From contig NC_060958.1 of assembly GCF_910589235.1 (NCBI RefSeq), positions 5,499,713 to 5,563,712 of the forward strand: a stretch of DNA of 64,000 bases, written 5' to 3'. The DNA comes from Vespa crabro. Lineage: Eukaryota > Arthropoda > Insecta > Hymenoptera > Vespidae. This document shows positions 1 to 12,390 of this stretch, in pieces. The first letter of the stretch is position 1. Each line of letters starts with the position of its first letter. The notes beneath the pieces were generated by a model. That model searched no databases, was not told where the DNA came from, and saw nothing but the letters and a program-made list of their open reading frames with translations. Position numbers and translations under genes: made by a program.

Positions 1-155
1 AATATTTAACTGTGTAATTATAACAATTTATGTATAATATAAACAATTTCATTTGTTTCAACAATTCATGTATTTTAAATAAGTTATTTAATACGTTTTA
101 AGTTTTGTGAAAATGCGATAATCTGGAACAAAGTTTTAGGTTTATACCTGCGCAG

Positions 156-416
156 ATCTTATATTCGTGCTCGCGGTTGCGTGACGCTGAACACTATAAA
201 CCCGTAATACCTATATCTTTTCCATCAGCGAAAGACATCTACTTACTATTTCAAAAAGTATTAATTAATAATTGCAACAACCGACAGCAATTGATTTATG
301 ATGGAAAAGATTGTTTAATAAGCATTAATGAATGTCGTAGAAATGCCGAAAAAAAGAAAAGATACAAGGTCATTGTAAATAACAATAAAAATAATAGAAT
401 CATGATAAAAAATTAA
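156..416 (+). CDS. Possible terminal exon of an unrecognised gene (partial)
   Basis: An open frame runs from a plausible splice acceptor (CAG ending at 155, behind a T-rich stretch) to a TAA at 414-416. An AATAAA overlaps the stop at 415-420, which is very close for a working polyadenylation signal. The first half is ordinary in composition; the last 25 residues are rich in Lys and Asn. There is no initiating ATG in this frame, so if real it is the last exon of a gene that begins left of the window. No domain was recognised. A chance open frame in AT-rich DNA is quite possible. Confidence 0.2.
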   Translation: MLYSCSRLRDAEHYKPVIPISFPSAKDIYLLFQKVLINNCNNRQQLIYDGKDCLISINECRRNAEKKKRYKVIVNNNKNNRIMIKN

Positions 417-710
417 TAAAACTAATAAATATTTCTTAAAAAAAGTTTATTTATTTTAAATCATTTCATACTTCTTAACTTAAAGTCCGTTATATGATAT
501 TACTCTGAATAATCTCGTCCAAAATACTATTGAAATTTCTTTTTACCTATAATTTCGTCTAGATAATTCGCATGTAGATCGCATATAAAAAAAAATTCTA
601 TGAAGGGATGCGAAAGCGAGTGAATCGAGATAAGTGGTAGATCGTTCGGCGAGAAAGAAGATTCGCGATTTGTGGAACGTCAACGGGAGATGGGACACGT
701 TTGATGGGGC

Positions 711-718
711 TATAAAAG
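711..718 (+). promoter_or_regulatory. TATA-box core promoter, orphan
   Basis: TATAAAAG lies in a locally GC-richer block. About 30 bases downstream there is an initiator-like TCAGC (744-748), followed by a (GA)n tract at 800-850. The spacing fits a focused insect RNA polymerase II promoter. No convincing coding exon follows within 2 kb, so the transcript may start with a noncoding exon. The target gene is unknown. Confidence 0.4.
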
Positions 719-797
719 CCTCATGTGAAAGGACATTGTTTGGCTCAGCTGCAATTCGGTCTACGTTCTATCCAGAAAGAAAAGATAGATAGATAGA

Positions 798-799
<2 letters not shown>

Positions 800-850
<51 letters not shown>
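800..850 (+). repeat. (GA)n microsatellite
   Basis: About 25 uninterrupted AG dinucleotides, roughly 85 bases after the TATA box. This is a position where a GAGA-type element or a 5' untranslated repeat would be expected. Confidence 0.95.
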
Positions 851-851
<1 letters not shown>

Positions 852-2860
852 AGGGGATCTGTCGAAAGGTGCATCTGAATCAACGCTTGATTAGGAAATT
901 AAGTGGCTCATTCTTCTTGCACTCTTGCATAGATCTAGCAAGTGCGATATATCAAGGATTTGCTTAATCATCCGGCTAGATCTCGATGGATCTTTTACTC
1001 CAATCGGATTTGTCTAGCATTGAAGATGAATATCCAATTCTTTTCTTCCTTCTATTTTTTTTATACTTTCTCTTTTCTCTTTACTTCTATGATTTACTTT
1101 AACGATGAAATCATAACTGACATAATAAATCAGCAAATGAAGCTTTATCGAGTTCTTACGATTTAACATTTTCTTGAGATAATAATTTTGTCTAATCTAT
1201 GAGAAAAGACAAGGTATTATAGTTGGGTATAAAGCTTAGAAAGTTCTACGTAATTACAGGTATTCCCTGCTAATTGCTAGTACTGAGTAGACTTAAAACG
1301 TTCGATCTTTAAATGATAAGCCTCGTTAAACAAAGATTAACTAAAGATTTTTATCAAATTTTAACGACGTTTCACAATTACTTTTTAGATTTAAGAACAG
1401 ACGGATTTAGTCATAGACTACCCTAACAAGGAAAACCAGAAGATGGTGATGGTTCTTTCGTGGTGGTCTTGCAGCCATGGTCCTCGTGATTCATGGTAGG
1501 GTGCATGGTACCGTAGCAGGGAATGACACGAGTGTTCACAAGCCGCACCATCCCTTAGATCAACCCCTTGTAAAACCCCCTCTGTATATATGTATATATA
1601 TATATATATTTTTTTTTTCTTTTTCTCTGGTCTTTCGAAACTCAACCACACAAGCCTTTCGTTCTTTTTCAGAATTTACAACAAGTGTTCAGGATGCATG
1701 TTAAAAAATTTTTTCTAATTGTTTATCTATGAAATCTCAAGTGGTTAAAATAAAATTTCTACTTATATCTTCTGTTGGAAAAATATGAAGATGTTTTTTC
1801 ATAAAACGTAAAATGAAATGAAAAAAAAAAAGAAACAAAAAAAGAAAAGCCAAAAAAACACACATAAGAAAAAAAATATCTCTTCTTATCTCGTTGACAA
1901 CAATCTTTCTAACTTTTTTCTGTGGTTTATTGGTAAACCTCAAAGTTTACCCGCATCCTACGCAGGGGGTGCTACCCTTGGTCCATCTCTTTCTAAAATC
2001 AGGGTGCATTCAGAAAAGCACGAGCCAGCAAGCGAGCAAGTGTTCCTCCGTGACCAATGGGCTCTTCCACGCATGTGTGCGCTTCCCAATGCGATATTAA
2101 TATCGCGATTATCATCTACCTATTATCGTTACTCTCCTCTCCGTACGATCCTTCAAATAAGCCTACGAAAGACACCCTCTTTTGCTTGTATGCATGGTGC
2201 TTCTCGAACGTAGGTACAAGCAATACCATATTTTTCCTATAGATATATATATATATTTGTATGATCGATAATGATTTTATTAAAAAAAAAAAAAAAAAAA
2301 TTATAAAAAAAACAAGAAAAAGTAAGGTGAGTATTCCTCAATAAAATATATTTATTAATACGTACGTACGTAAAACGATGAATTTGTATGTTTTAATTAA
2401 TTAAAATAATTTTCTTCGAAGGTATAATAAGAAAAAAAAGAATGGAACATTTTGTAAATACAATTATAAATTAGTCCTTCTATATTATTTTCTCATTTTC
2501 GACGATCTACACGTTTTGCATACACTTAAACACGCGATGCAGGAGGTGTGAAAATTAAAGAATCGATTGCTCGATAACGTTGTACGAATACACCCTTCGT
2601 CATCGTGGAGACGGAACAAATCTTATTGTTCATCGACCCTTTACGAGAGAACCTATGCGTAGTCCTTACGCAAGGACTATGCGTGGTTACACGGAAACAC
2701 CGGATGCTGCAGGGTGAATTCTGAATTATAGTTGAGTTTTGCGGGGATGTACTCGTAAAGGTGATTCGTTTCGGCTCTGCAAGTGTCAAAAGTTCCCCTA
2801 GTCTAATGATTTTTTTCTAACAATAAGAGACAGTGTGTCTTATGTATTATTAATATTTCC
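851..2860. other. Gene-poor region, no gene recognised
   Basis: No frame here combines length, normal composition and splice sites. Several GC-richer islands (1440-1570, 1950-2110, 2520-2790) stand out from the AT-rich background and could be conserved noncoding DNA or untranslated exons. The short open frames over them are low-complexity or overlap on both strands. Confidence 0.6.
2655..2684. repeat. Small hairpin flanked by direct repeats
   Basis: A 7-bp inverted repeat AGTCCTT/AAGGACT with a 4-base loop is bracketed by two copies of ATGCGT. The function is unknown. It could be a regulatory palindrome or a tiny insertion footprint. Confidence 0.7.
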
Positions 2861-2861
2861 A

Positions 2862-2909
2862 ATCTTTCTCTCTCTCTTTCTCTTTCTTTCTCTCTCTTGC
2901 TCTCTCTAC

Positions 2910-2943
<34 letters not shown>
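2862..2943. repeat. (TC)n-rich tract followed by (TA)n
   Basis: An interrupted pyrimidine tract of TCTCTC and TTTC passes directly into about 15 TA dinucleotides. Confidence 0.9.
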
Positions 2944-3789
2944 GATTTCTCTCGTTAACAAAGCATTCTTTAATAATTTGTCGAGAGGATAGATCGATTA
3001 CTTCTTCTTAATTAACATAATTTTCTTGATTTTCGAACTCGTACGAATTGATTTCTAATATAAATAAAAAAAAACAAGATTGATTTTGGTAAAGTTAAAA
3101 AAAAGAAAGATAAAACAATTCAATTTGCAATTATTTGTAAAATTAGGCATATTTTTTATTAATCGAATGTTAAGCTATTTTCAAATGATCATCGAAAAGG
3201 TACTTGTTCGCAGATGAAAAATCAAGTTCTATTTTGGGCACGTGCCGTGAACATATTGCCACTGTTACATAGAAATGAATACCGTGTAACATGACACGTG
3301 ACCGTCAGATACCCCATAAGCTCTTTGCACATCATTCACAGACTCTATGTGAAGAGAGTTGTATTTAACCATTAGGAGCTATTTACTTGATTTTAACAGT
3401 CAATTCATGTGAGGAGAGTATCTATTAGCAAATACGTCAGTTTTTGTTTCAAAAATAGATTCTTATAAGACTATCTGCGAAAAAAAGGAAAAATGAAAAA
3501 TAAATGTTAAAATTAAGCAAATGTCTTTGAAATTCCAATCGCGAAAAAAAAAAAGAAAAAAAAGAATGTTGTTTTCAGGAAGATGCAGGTGACACGGGTC
3601 ACATGACATAATAATAATAATAATAATAATAATAATATCGGATCCCTTTTTTCCAAGAGAGATCGAAGATCCGTGGTTCCCTGTTGAAAAGCCAGCCTCC
3701 ACTGAGTACGACTCACTTGGCACAGGAGTTCTGCGTATATAATACTAGTCGGAGAGCCACCCCATGTGTTTAATTTAATCCAATACAAT
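2944..3789. other. No gene recognised; CACGTG motifs and (TAA)n
   Basis: The stretch contains a perfect palindromic E-box GGCACGTGCC at 3237-3246, a second CACGTG near 3295, and a (TAA)n microsatellite of about nine units at 3610-3637. The open frames on the minus strand over 3463-3788 translate the TAA repeat into Ile or Leu runs and are not credible. Confidence 0.6.
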
Positions 3790-3843
3790 ATGTCCGGTTC
3801 ACCTTGCTTCTCTTACCGCTGCCGCTGCCGCTATTGCAAAGGG
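3790..3843 (+). CDS. Candidate short first coding exon, unrecognised
   Basis: An ATG at 3790 opens 18 codons rich in Cys, Arg and Tyr, ending exactly at a consensus donor (GGG|GTGAGT) in phase 0. TATATAAT sits about 55 bases upstream, near 3735. No downstream exon could be tied to it, and the next confirmed gene has its own start. This may be an alternative first exon or a chance ATG-plus-donor. Confidence 0.15.
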
Positions 3844-5599
3844 GTGAGTTAAAAAGAGTGGGTGGCTTTTTAAAACCATACTGATCTCGATTCACCGTGA
3901 AACCTCATCCTATTATGATCAATTTAACCCTGATTCAATCAGACAGGTTTTTTACTTTTGCGGTGTACCGCAACAAATATGGAAAATGTTTGTCTCTTTT
4001 TCATCCTTTTATTTTTCTTTTTTTTTTCTTTTTTTCCTTTCTCTTCGATCTACATTAATTTGAGATCATTGATGCAATGACTTAATTAATTATTTGTAAG
4101 AATTGTTACGTAAAATTAATTGAAAATTTTTTCTATTTCTTGGATAATTTGAAAAAATTGAAAATAAAAATAGAAATTTGACTATCTAATCTGATGTAAT
4201 GATTAAAGATTATCTACAATTTACGAAAACTATCTAGTGATTCAACGGGATTATTTTCTCAAATGAGCAGATTTACAACGTTAATCTCATTGATCTTAAT
4301 CATACCTCTAAGTAACCACTGTAATATATTCTTCTTTACATTTTCTACTTTAACGTAGACTTCGAAACTTTTTGTCTCTTTATAATTATTGCAATAAATC
4401 ACAAACGAATCGATAATCTTTATATGAATCTCTGTAATACATATCAGAGAAAATGATCTTAAAGTCGAACAAATTTAAGTACCGAAGTATTTTTAAAGTT
4501 TCAGGAATTGATAACAAAACAATTAATCGAGTACAGTTAAATCTGTATCAGAATAAGATAAAGTAGGTAGTGGAGATAGAAAAGGACAGTTATAAGTTCA
4601 TTCATGAAAAAATGAAGATAGTAAACTATTGAAATTACTATAGAAATAAATCGACTTTCATTGAAGATATATGTCATAGTACATTAGATATCTAAATAAA
4701 TAACCTGTCAGTTACCGTGTCCTTTTTGTTTATTGCAACTTTAATCCCTATTATATTTTTAAAGGAAATTTTATCTCAACGATAAAAATATTTATGACCT
4801 TTGTATGCTGTAAACTATATTTTTGTTACAACCAATATATGTACGTCATTGTTAATCATCTCCTAGAAATATATAATATATATTTATGAAAGTATCAATG
4901 GTATATCCATAGATATCTCATTACAAAAATAAAGGAAGATAAAAAATTAATAACTTCGGGTCATTAAATTTGTTTCATATGATAAAAATATTCATTATTT
5001 GATCATATATTTATCAATTTTTAGTTTACGAAATTGTAAGATTAAAATAAACATTGTTAGTATCACGTTCGCACAAGACAGATTACTTGTAACATTAAGT
5101 ACAATTCGTTAAACTTAGACTATTCTATAATTACATATCACCAAAAGAAAAAAAACACGAAAGATAAGCTAATTACGTGTATTTAAGAAAACAAAAGGAA
5201 AGTATAACTATAAGCAAGTATATTCAAATACGTCAAAAAAGACCAAGAAACTTTTCTTTTTCCTTTTTTTTCCATTCCTAAATAATTTCGATCAGTGGCA
5301 AATATCGCAAGAAAAAAGAAATACGTAATAATATTTAAAAAAAAACATAAAAAATTAAAAATTAAACATTGAAAAACAAAAGTGACATGAACGAGACGAA
5401 GGAGAGAAAGAATCGATAATTAATTTTTGATGAAACCATATTCCCTCCTTCGTATTTGTGGCTCTTGTTGTTTGCCATAGGGATAGAGAGCGAGGTGGTG
5501 TCCTGTCAGGAGGGATGGGGTGGGGTAGAAACGGAGATGGATTTGTCGTACAGCTGTGTACACTGCTTAATGTAGGAAGCCACCTTCATCTACGAGAGA

Positions 5600-5649
<50 letters not shown>

Positions 5650-6480
5650 AAACAAGAGAAAAAAAAGAGATTGGACCAGTGCTGGTGAGAAAGTGTCTCT
5701 AAATCTAAAGCTAACTAAGATAATTCGAACGAAACGTATGATAAACGACCATGTCAAGATTATGCCCTTTTGAGTACTTAATCAGAGCACATGCGATCTC
5801 GTTTAACAATAGAAATTCTATCTGTTTTGTTCTTATATGTATATTATGTATATATGTATATATGTGTGTGTATATATATATGTATATACATGTATATATA
5901 TAATTATGACCTTCTGATAGTTTCGATACGTATACAGAACATCGAAATAAACTGTTACTTTCTGATGATGTTGTTTCTTTTTCTCCTTCTTTCTTTTCTT
6001 GTTTTTCGTTTCATACAATTGTGTACGCTTCATAAATTTCAACGTTAATCAATAATAAGCTACCCGTTAAATAAGATTGTGTGTCTTTCTGGAAGTAACG
6101 TCTTGTCCTTATTTCTAATCTTTCTATGTACCTGTTTCTCGACCCTCTGTTATAATATTTCATTCGATCGTTTCTCTTTAACAATAACAAGAGCAAATAA
6201 AAGAATCGATTCGAGATCGATAATCGATATCTTTGGAATATCTGTCGGAATTCTTGGTAATTTTGAATTTTTCCTTTGAAACAAAGAACATTATATGCCG
6301 AGAATGATATACGGCCGGTGATTTCGCAAATTATTATCCATAATAACATTTTTCCTTATATACCTCGTTCCGTACGATCTTTTCGTTAGGTTTAAATAAT
6401 TTAAAAAGTTCATTAAATACTTGACCGTGTAAATATAAAAATATTGTTTTTTATTTTCTTTTTTTCTTTTTTTTTTTCAG
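3844..6480. other. Gene-poor AT-rich region, no gene recognised
   Basis: I see no coding exon. Content is AT-rich DNA, a (GA)n tract at 5598-5650 and TA/TG-rich stretches at 5840-5900. The open frame at 5458-5688 runs into the GA tract as Arg-Glu repeats and is rejected as protein. A GC-richer patch at 5450-5600 precedes that tract. Confidence 0.6.
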
Positions 6481-6564
6481 AGTCAGTTGGGTGTGATAAG
6501 ATAGCAAACTGGAACGAGTTACATTAATAATCTACTTGCAACGTTATACGTTGTGACTCTCGAG
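6481..6564 (+). other. Candidate 5' untranslated exon
   Basis: A strong acceptor (about 30 bases of pyrimidine tract, then CAG at 6480) is followed 84 bases later by a donor (CGAG|GTATGG). The segment is GC-richer than its flanks and has no useful open frame. The TECPR2-like gene at 7307 has an acceptor 7 bases before its ATG, so it needs an upstream untranslated exon; this segment is a candidate. Confidence 0.3.
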
Positions 6565-7306
6565 GTATGGTAAAAAATTATTTTACACGTTCTTTCATTT
6601 TAATCATCAATTATAATTATAATTTAATCGGATATTAATGAAAAAAATCTTTGAAATATAAACGATACACTCTATTATACGTATTTGTAATTATCAAAGC
6701 TCAAATGAGATTGAAGTGTTTTGTTTTAAATTAATGTTAATCTTATATTTCGTATAGCGCATTCTATCGCGCGAATAAAAATATTTTGTTAATTAAAATA
6801 TATAACATAAAACATCTATATATGGTAATAGTACGCCGAAATATTATTGTACAACTGATGGTAATACAGATTCTGTAAAGTTAAATAGCATAGATGGTCC
6901 TGTTACAAATGTGTATATATATATATGTTCACTTTGGTTATGGTTAAGTTGCGCAGACTCGTTATGGCCACATGATAAAAGAGGTGATATGTTGTATGAC
7001 CAACGTTGCAAGCATCGTGGCGTATTAGACAGATTTGTCAATTAAATACAATGAGTATAATTTATTATACGTGAAAACAATGTGACATTTAACAAATGTT
7101 TATTATTATCTTACACTGAAATAGGTAGAAGATGCTAAATCGTTTACAAGGTTGATAATCGTATATGTATTTATTGTAAACATTATCTCGTGTGTCTATT
7201 TTACGTAAGCAAAGTAAATGATCCTAATCTATTATAATAAATTCAGTTTTTAATATATATTTTATATAATCCATTCAACTGATTTCTATATAAATTCAGT
7301 GGCGCT

Positions 7307-10300
7307 ATGACAACCCCTATGTGCGAAGATGTTGGGCCTTTAAGAGAATGGGCCCCACTTGCTGCGCTTTTACAAAAAATTCCTACTAAAATCCAAAATG
7401 GTTTATTCACTTATGATGTTAATTTTACTTGCATCGATGCAGTGCCTGAATTCATAGCTGTAGGAACTAATGTTGGTATTATTTATTGGTACAACAGAGA
7501 AATACAAGATCTACAGAAACTGCGATGCGAGGTATAGTAACTAAATTAAAATAACTTTAAAAAGAAATATAGTTATTATAAATAGTAATGATTAAAGTAA
7601 TGTTATGATTTTAGAGTATAAATTCAAAAATTACCTGTTTACGAGTTATATCAACCGTTGATTATATGGTTGCAGCTGGTAATGAACATGGAGTTGTTAC
7701 AGTTTTTCAAATACCTAAAAATTTTCCTGACACATTACCTGATTGCATAAAACCAAAACAGATGAAGCAGGTATTATAGAAAAGTTTTACTGTTTGTCTT
7801 TTTTTGTTTCATATAATATGATATAAAATATTTCTGCAACAAGTTACAATATTAATATATGTATTGTATTGTAAGATTGAGAAGTACAATATAAGTGGTT
7901 TACACAAAGGTGTAGTGACAACAGTTGAATGGTCCAAGAATGGGATGAAGTTATTTAGTGGAGATCAAAATGGTTTAGTGGTACTAACGGAAATTGATTT
8001 TTATATGGTATATAATCATAATTAAATTATTAGTAAATATTTATAATATAATGTTTCTCGATGTATTAAATAATATCTATTTAAAACATTTACAGCATCT
8101 TTCTAAATCCATTGAATTGTTAAATGAAAAATATTCTATCGTACAGCTGAACTATCAGCAGGGATTATTATTAGTTTCCACAATATTACGTACGATATTA
8201 GTAAATAGAAATGAAGGAGGAAAAGTAATACAAGTTGGTCAAAAGGAACGTAAAAAGTTAGTTTCCAATATTATTTTAAATAATAAATAAACACAGTAGA
8301 TAAAACTAAAGAACTAACAAAAAAATCGTTTAATACAGTTTAGGTAAGTTGGGTGCAGTATTTGGTATCCGCCAAAATCGTCCGCAAGATCTTGTAATTT
8401 ATGCTAGTAGGCCTGGTTTAAGACTATGGGAAGCAGATCAAAGCGGAACAGTATCTAAAACTCTTATATTTAAGGTACGCTTTATTTTAAGATTTAATTA
8501 TAAGGAAAATTATATTTAATTGAATTCATAATAAATGTTAATGTGTGAATGTCCAATGAATTATACGGAACATGATAGAAAACATTATTCACGATCATAT
8601 ATTTATATAATTACAAATTATCATTGAGCTTTTTTCTCATTGTTATTAATTTTTATAGTAATTTAAAGTTTGTTTGAAAGGATGCAATTAGGTCTGTCCA
8701 CACAGAGGTAAAATTATTAAATCCTGCTCCAGAAAGTGCAAAGAGAAACCGTGGAGAGCCAACATTTGGCATAATGTTGCCATTTTGTGAAGATTTATTA
8801 TTAACATATAGCGATGATATAATATATGTCGTAAATCCACGTACCATTGCTATAACATCTGTTGTAACGGACGTACGTCGAATTACTGATGTCGCTTGTA
8901 CTAAGGATGAAATATTTATTTTGGAAGGAGACAGAAACATTATACGTATTGCATACTTTCCCGATACTAGTACATTTAAAGGTAAAGTGTTATCATTAGT
9001 TATAATTATATGATTGCTATATTCAATTTATAATTTTGTTTACTGTAAAAATTTTTCATAATATTTCCCAATGCAATAGATTCCACATCACCTTTTCCCG
9101 AATTAAGTAAGTCAGTTACTGCCGGTATAATGGAACTTACTAATAAACTTAGAGAAACTACCATTATGCCAGCTATTCCATTCCATAAAATTAATCCAAC
9201 TAATATAATTCAATCTGTGAGGTAAATTTTCCGCTTCTTTGTTTTTATAAATTATTTCCTTTCTATATAAACAATAATCAATAGTTTAACTGAGAGATGA
9301 ATTGTTTCAGTATTACATCAAATATTAACACTGGTACAGAAACAAATCTTATAGCAGATGCGGAAGAAGCTATGGAAATACCACGTGTCATTCCAATAGA
9401 CTTGGATACAAGGTTACTAGTGGATATTAATAAAACAACAAAAGATGAGGAAGAAGCAGCTAAAAAAAAAGAAGATGAAAAACAAAATTTAAGAAGACAA
9501 ATATTCGATAAAATTAGTCAACAAGAATTTGAAGATGTTGTTTTCACGCCAGAAAAAAAAAATAAAAAATTACGTAGCAAGTCACAAAATAGAGATAAAC
9601 CTCAAGTATTCCCTTGTAACGAGATTTATAAAGCATCTTGTTCTACTAAAAATGAAGTACAAAGCAAGATAACATATTCTTCATATCTGTCAACAAGCAT
9701 TGATGATGAGTTTATGTTAACATCCAAACGAAATCTGGAATCAATTCAACGAGACGTTGAGAATAAAGAGAAATTATTAGCAGATATTCTTGATCTTGAT
9801 TTATATAAATATAAAAAGGACACTGATACTACTGATAAAGGAATTGACACTACTAATTTTAATAATCTCATTGATACTGATTCACGTGTTATATGCCTAT
9901 CAGAATCTTATAATTTTTCTACAGAATTAAACATTTATGAAAAGAGTGAAGATAATCAAGACAGTGATCAAACACTGACTGAATCAGGGGATGATGAAGC
10001 CAGCTATCAAACAGAGTTAAAAAAGTTGGAGGATCTTGAAGAATGTAGGAAAGAACTATTACAAAGTAAATTAAAGGATCGAGAATTAATTACTCTGGAA
10101 GATTTACAAGATACTCCACATCATTCAGAAGGAACAAACCACTCTGATCTTGAAGCTCAATTCACAGGTAAATGTCATTGATTTCTTATTAATTCAATCA
10201 TCTATTATATGGACTACAAAATTTTTATTATTATTTTATATTAAAAAAAAAAGAACAGCTTACATTTATTTATCTTGAATTCTTATTATTATTTCAGTAT

Positions 10301-10377
10301 TATCAGAAGAAGTGATAGCATCGGCCATTCTTGAAGATGAAGACTGGGTTGTGATTAAAACACATCCCAAATTGTAA
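7307..10377 (+). CDS. TECPR2: TECPR2-like WD40 protein, short form lacking TECPR repeats
   Basis: Nine coding exons join in frame to 729 residues: 7307-7531, 7615-7770, 7876-8007, 8096-8256, 8339-8474, 8681-8981, 9080-9221, 9311-10167 and 10298-10377. An acceptor at 7299 implies a 5' untranslated intron. Residues 1 to about 370 form a WD40-type beta-propeller with family signatures: IPTKIQ near the start, a YASRPGLRLWEA segment, and GDRNIIRI near residue 355. Then come a Lys/Glu-rich segment (about 430-465) and a long acidic, Ser/Thr-rich tail. The protein ends in an acidic patch plus W720-V-V-I723, a fit to the LC3-interacting region consensus; human TECPR2, an autophagy and ER-exit factor, also ends in a W-x-x-I LIR. 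The human protein is about twice as long and carries TECPR repeats that are absent here. HPS5, a related WD40 family, fits less well. The 3' UTR probably ends after AATAAA at 11098-11103. Confidence 0.75.
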
Positions 10378-11265
10378 AATAATATTGATTAATATGGATA
10401 AAAAAAATTCGTGAAAGGATTTATTTTTTAATTATTTTGCAAAATTAATTTTTAAATAATGCGACCTCCTTGTGTACAACTTTGCATTTATAATAGATCA
10501 AGGATAAGGAAGTCACTTATTTTGTATACATGACAAACACGATATAATTACAGACAAATTGTTTCTTTTGTTTTTTTTTTTTTTTTTTTTTTTTTTTGTA
10601 ATAATGTATTATATATACTTATTTAATTTAATGTTTAAGTTTTAAACTTATGATCTAGTCCTAAATTTCAAATCTTCTTAATCAATTCTTTCAATCTCCT
10701 CACTTTATATAGAATTATTTTATAGTATTTTATTATTAAAGATTAAGCACATAACATTTTGTATGTATGTATTATATTTCAGTAATTTTTACGTTGTATT
10801 TTACTATTCACGTACTTAGCTACAATACTCTACTCTTTTGAGTTTTTATCAAATTATCATCTATACGATTATAATATAATTTTTCATTTTAAGAAAAATA
10901 TCATTGTGTATAACACTGATTATTAATTATTTTAAACTATTGCTTGTGATTATTTTCTAAAAAAAAAATATTGGCAATAATTATATTAATGAATTTAAAT
11001 ATCATTATGATTACATGTAAAAAAAGTAAAAATATCTGTAAGCATGTAAACAAGATACTGTTACAAATGATAAAAATACAAGTGTTATATAAAATGTAAT
11101 AAACCAGACATAATATGATTATTAATTTCTAAAATGAATTATTTTTAAAACGTTTTAATTTTTGATTTATATGTATTTATTTTTCAATTATTTACATTAC
11201 ATTGGTATTCTCCTAAATTGGATTTACGGTTTCTTACTTTGTTGTGAATAATAAGTAAAAAACGT
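10378..11265. other. Convergent 3' untranslated regions
   Basis: AT-rich DNA between two convergent stop codons. It holds a 27-base T tract near 10570, AATAAA at 11098 for the plus-strand gene, and TTTATT at 11176-11181, which is AATAAA on the minus strand for OSCP. The two poly(A) signals are only about 75 bases apart, so the transcripts end almost abutting. Confidence 0.6.
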
Positions 11266-12390
11266 TTAAACTGCAGTCTGAATAATGTCTGAATATTTTT
11301 TAATCTTACTAGCAACACTCATATCTACATATTTATCACCGATAGATACAATCATTCCACCGATGATCGATGGATCGACTTTGGAAGTAAGTTTAATAGT
11401 TTCACCTTTTTTGAGGAAAGATTTTAGAGCCGATTCTAATTTACCTTTAGTTTCAGCATCTAATGCTTTTGCAGTAGTTACTTCACAAACTACTTCTCCT
11501 CTATTCGCAGCCATAATAATTTTATATGAATTAGAAATTTGATTAAATTTTGCAAGTCTACCATTCTCTGCTAATAAAATTAACAAATTCAAAGTAGCTG
11601 GATTAAGAGTTATCTTGCTTCCAATAGCCTGAAGTGCATCGGCCTTAAATTTACGCTTTATTGTAGGATCATTTATAAATTCTGCTAATTTAACATCTGT
11701 CTTCATCAAACCCTGTTAAGAAAGATATGATAATGTGTATTACAAATAAAATAAATAAATGTTATAAAACAAATAGTAACATATATGAGAATGCATTTCA
11801 CTTAAACACTTATTCAATGTATGGATTTATTAATAATTTTAACTAAATATTTGTATTTAAATACCTGTAATTTATCTAAATCTTGTTCGATCTTGTCAAG
11901 TGATTTTTGTTTGCTTCCAGCAGAGAAAAGCGCAGTAGCATATCTTCCTTCTAAACCGAATAATTGTACTGGTGGCTATGGTGAAATAATAATTTTCATG
12001 AATGATTGATAAATATGACAAACACGAAACTTAAATGAGAATAAAAATGATTGTATGTACAAAAAAAATGTAATTATATAATTTTACAATATTGGTTAAA
12101 GAAAAATATACCTTCACCAATTGTTGTACAGTAGAAGAGGATGAAAATGATCGAACCTGAAATAATTCTAAATATAATTTCTAAATATAAATATGAAATA
12201 ATATTATTCTTTCTAAATTTACATTTACATATATTTAAAAAGTACATTTGTAATAAAATTATTAAAATATTTGAATGATTTCAATTTGAAAGAGGTTTGA
12301 AAGACTTTTCGAATATTCTCAATTATTTATAAAAAATTATATAATAAGATTAAAATAATAATTACTTACAATTACTCTACTAGCGATCAT
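11266..12390 (-). CDS. ATPsynO: ATP synthase subunit O (OSCP), mitochondrial
   Basis: Four exons on the minus strand (12390-12370, 12156-12112, 11975-11865, 11712-11266) join in frame to 207 residues, the usual OSCP length. The protein is the stalk subunit that links the F1 head to the peripheral stator of mitochondrial ATP synthase. The first 22 or so residues are basic and Ser-rich with no acid, as expected for a matrix-targeting presequence. The LFGLEGRYATALFSA segment is the family hallmark of the N-terminal helical domain. The C-terminal domain contains the conserved VDPSIIGG motif. The start is the only ATG in frame ahead of the presequence. Every exon junction keeps phase 0. Nothing is odd or missing. 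Confidence 0.96.

Noticed and set aside
7307..10377. HPS5 (pink) as identity of the WD40 gene
   Set aside because: HPS5 shares the general propeller layout, but the IPTKIQ, ASRPGLRLW and GDRNIIRI segments and the C-terminal W-x-x-I fit TECPR2 better.
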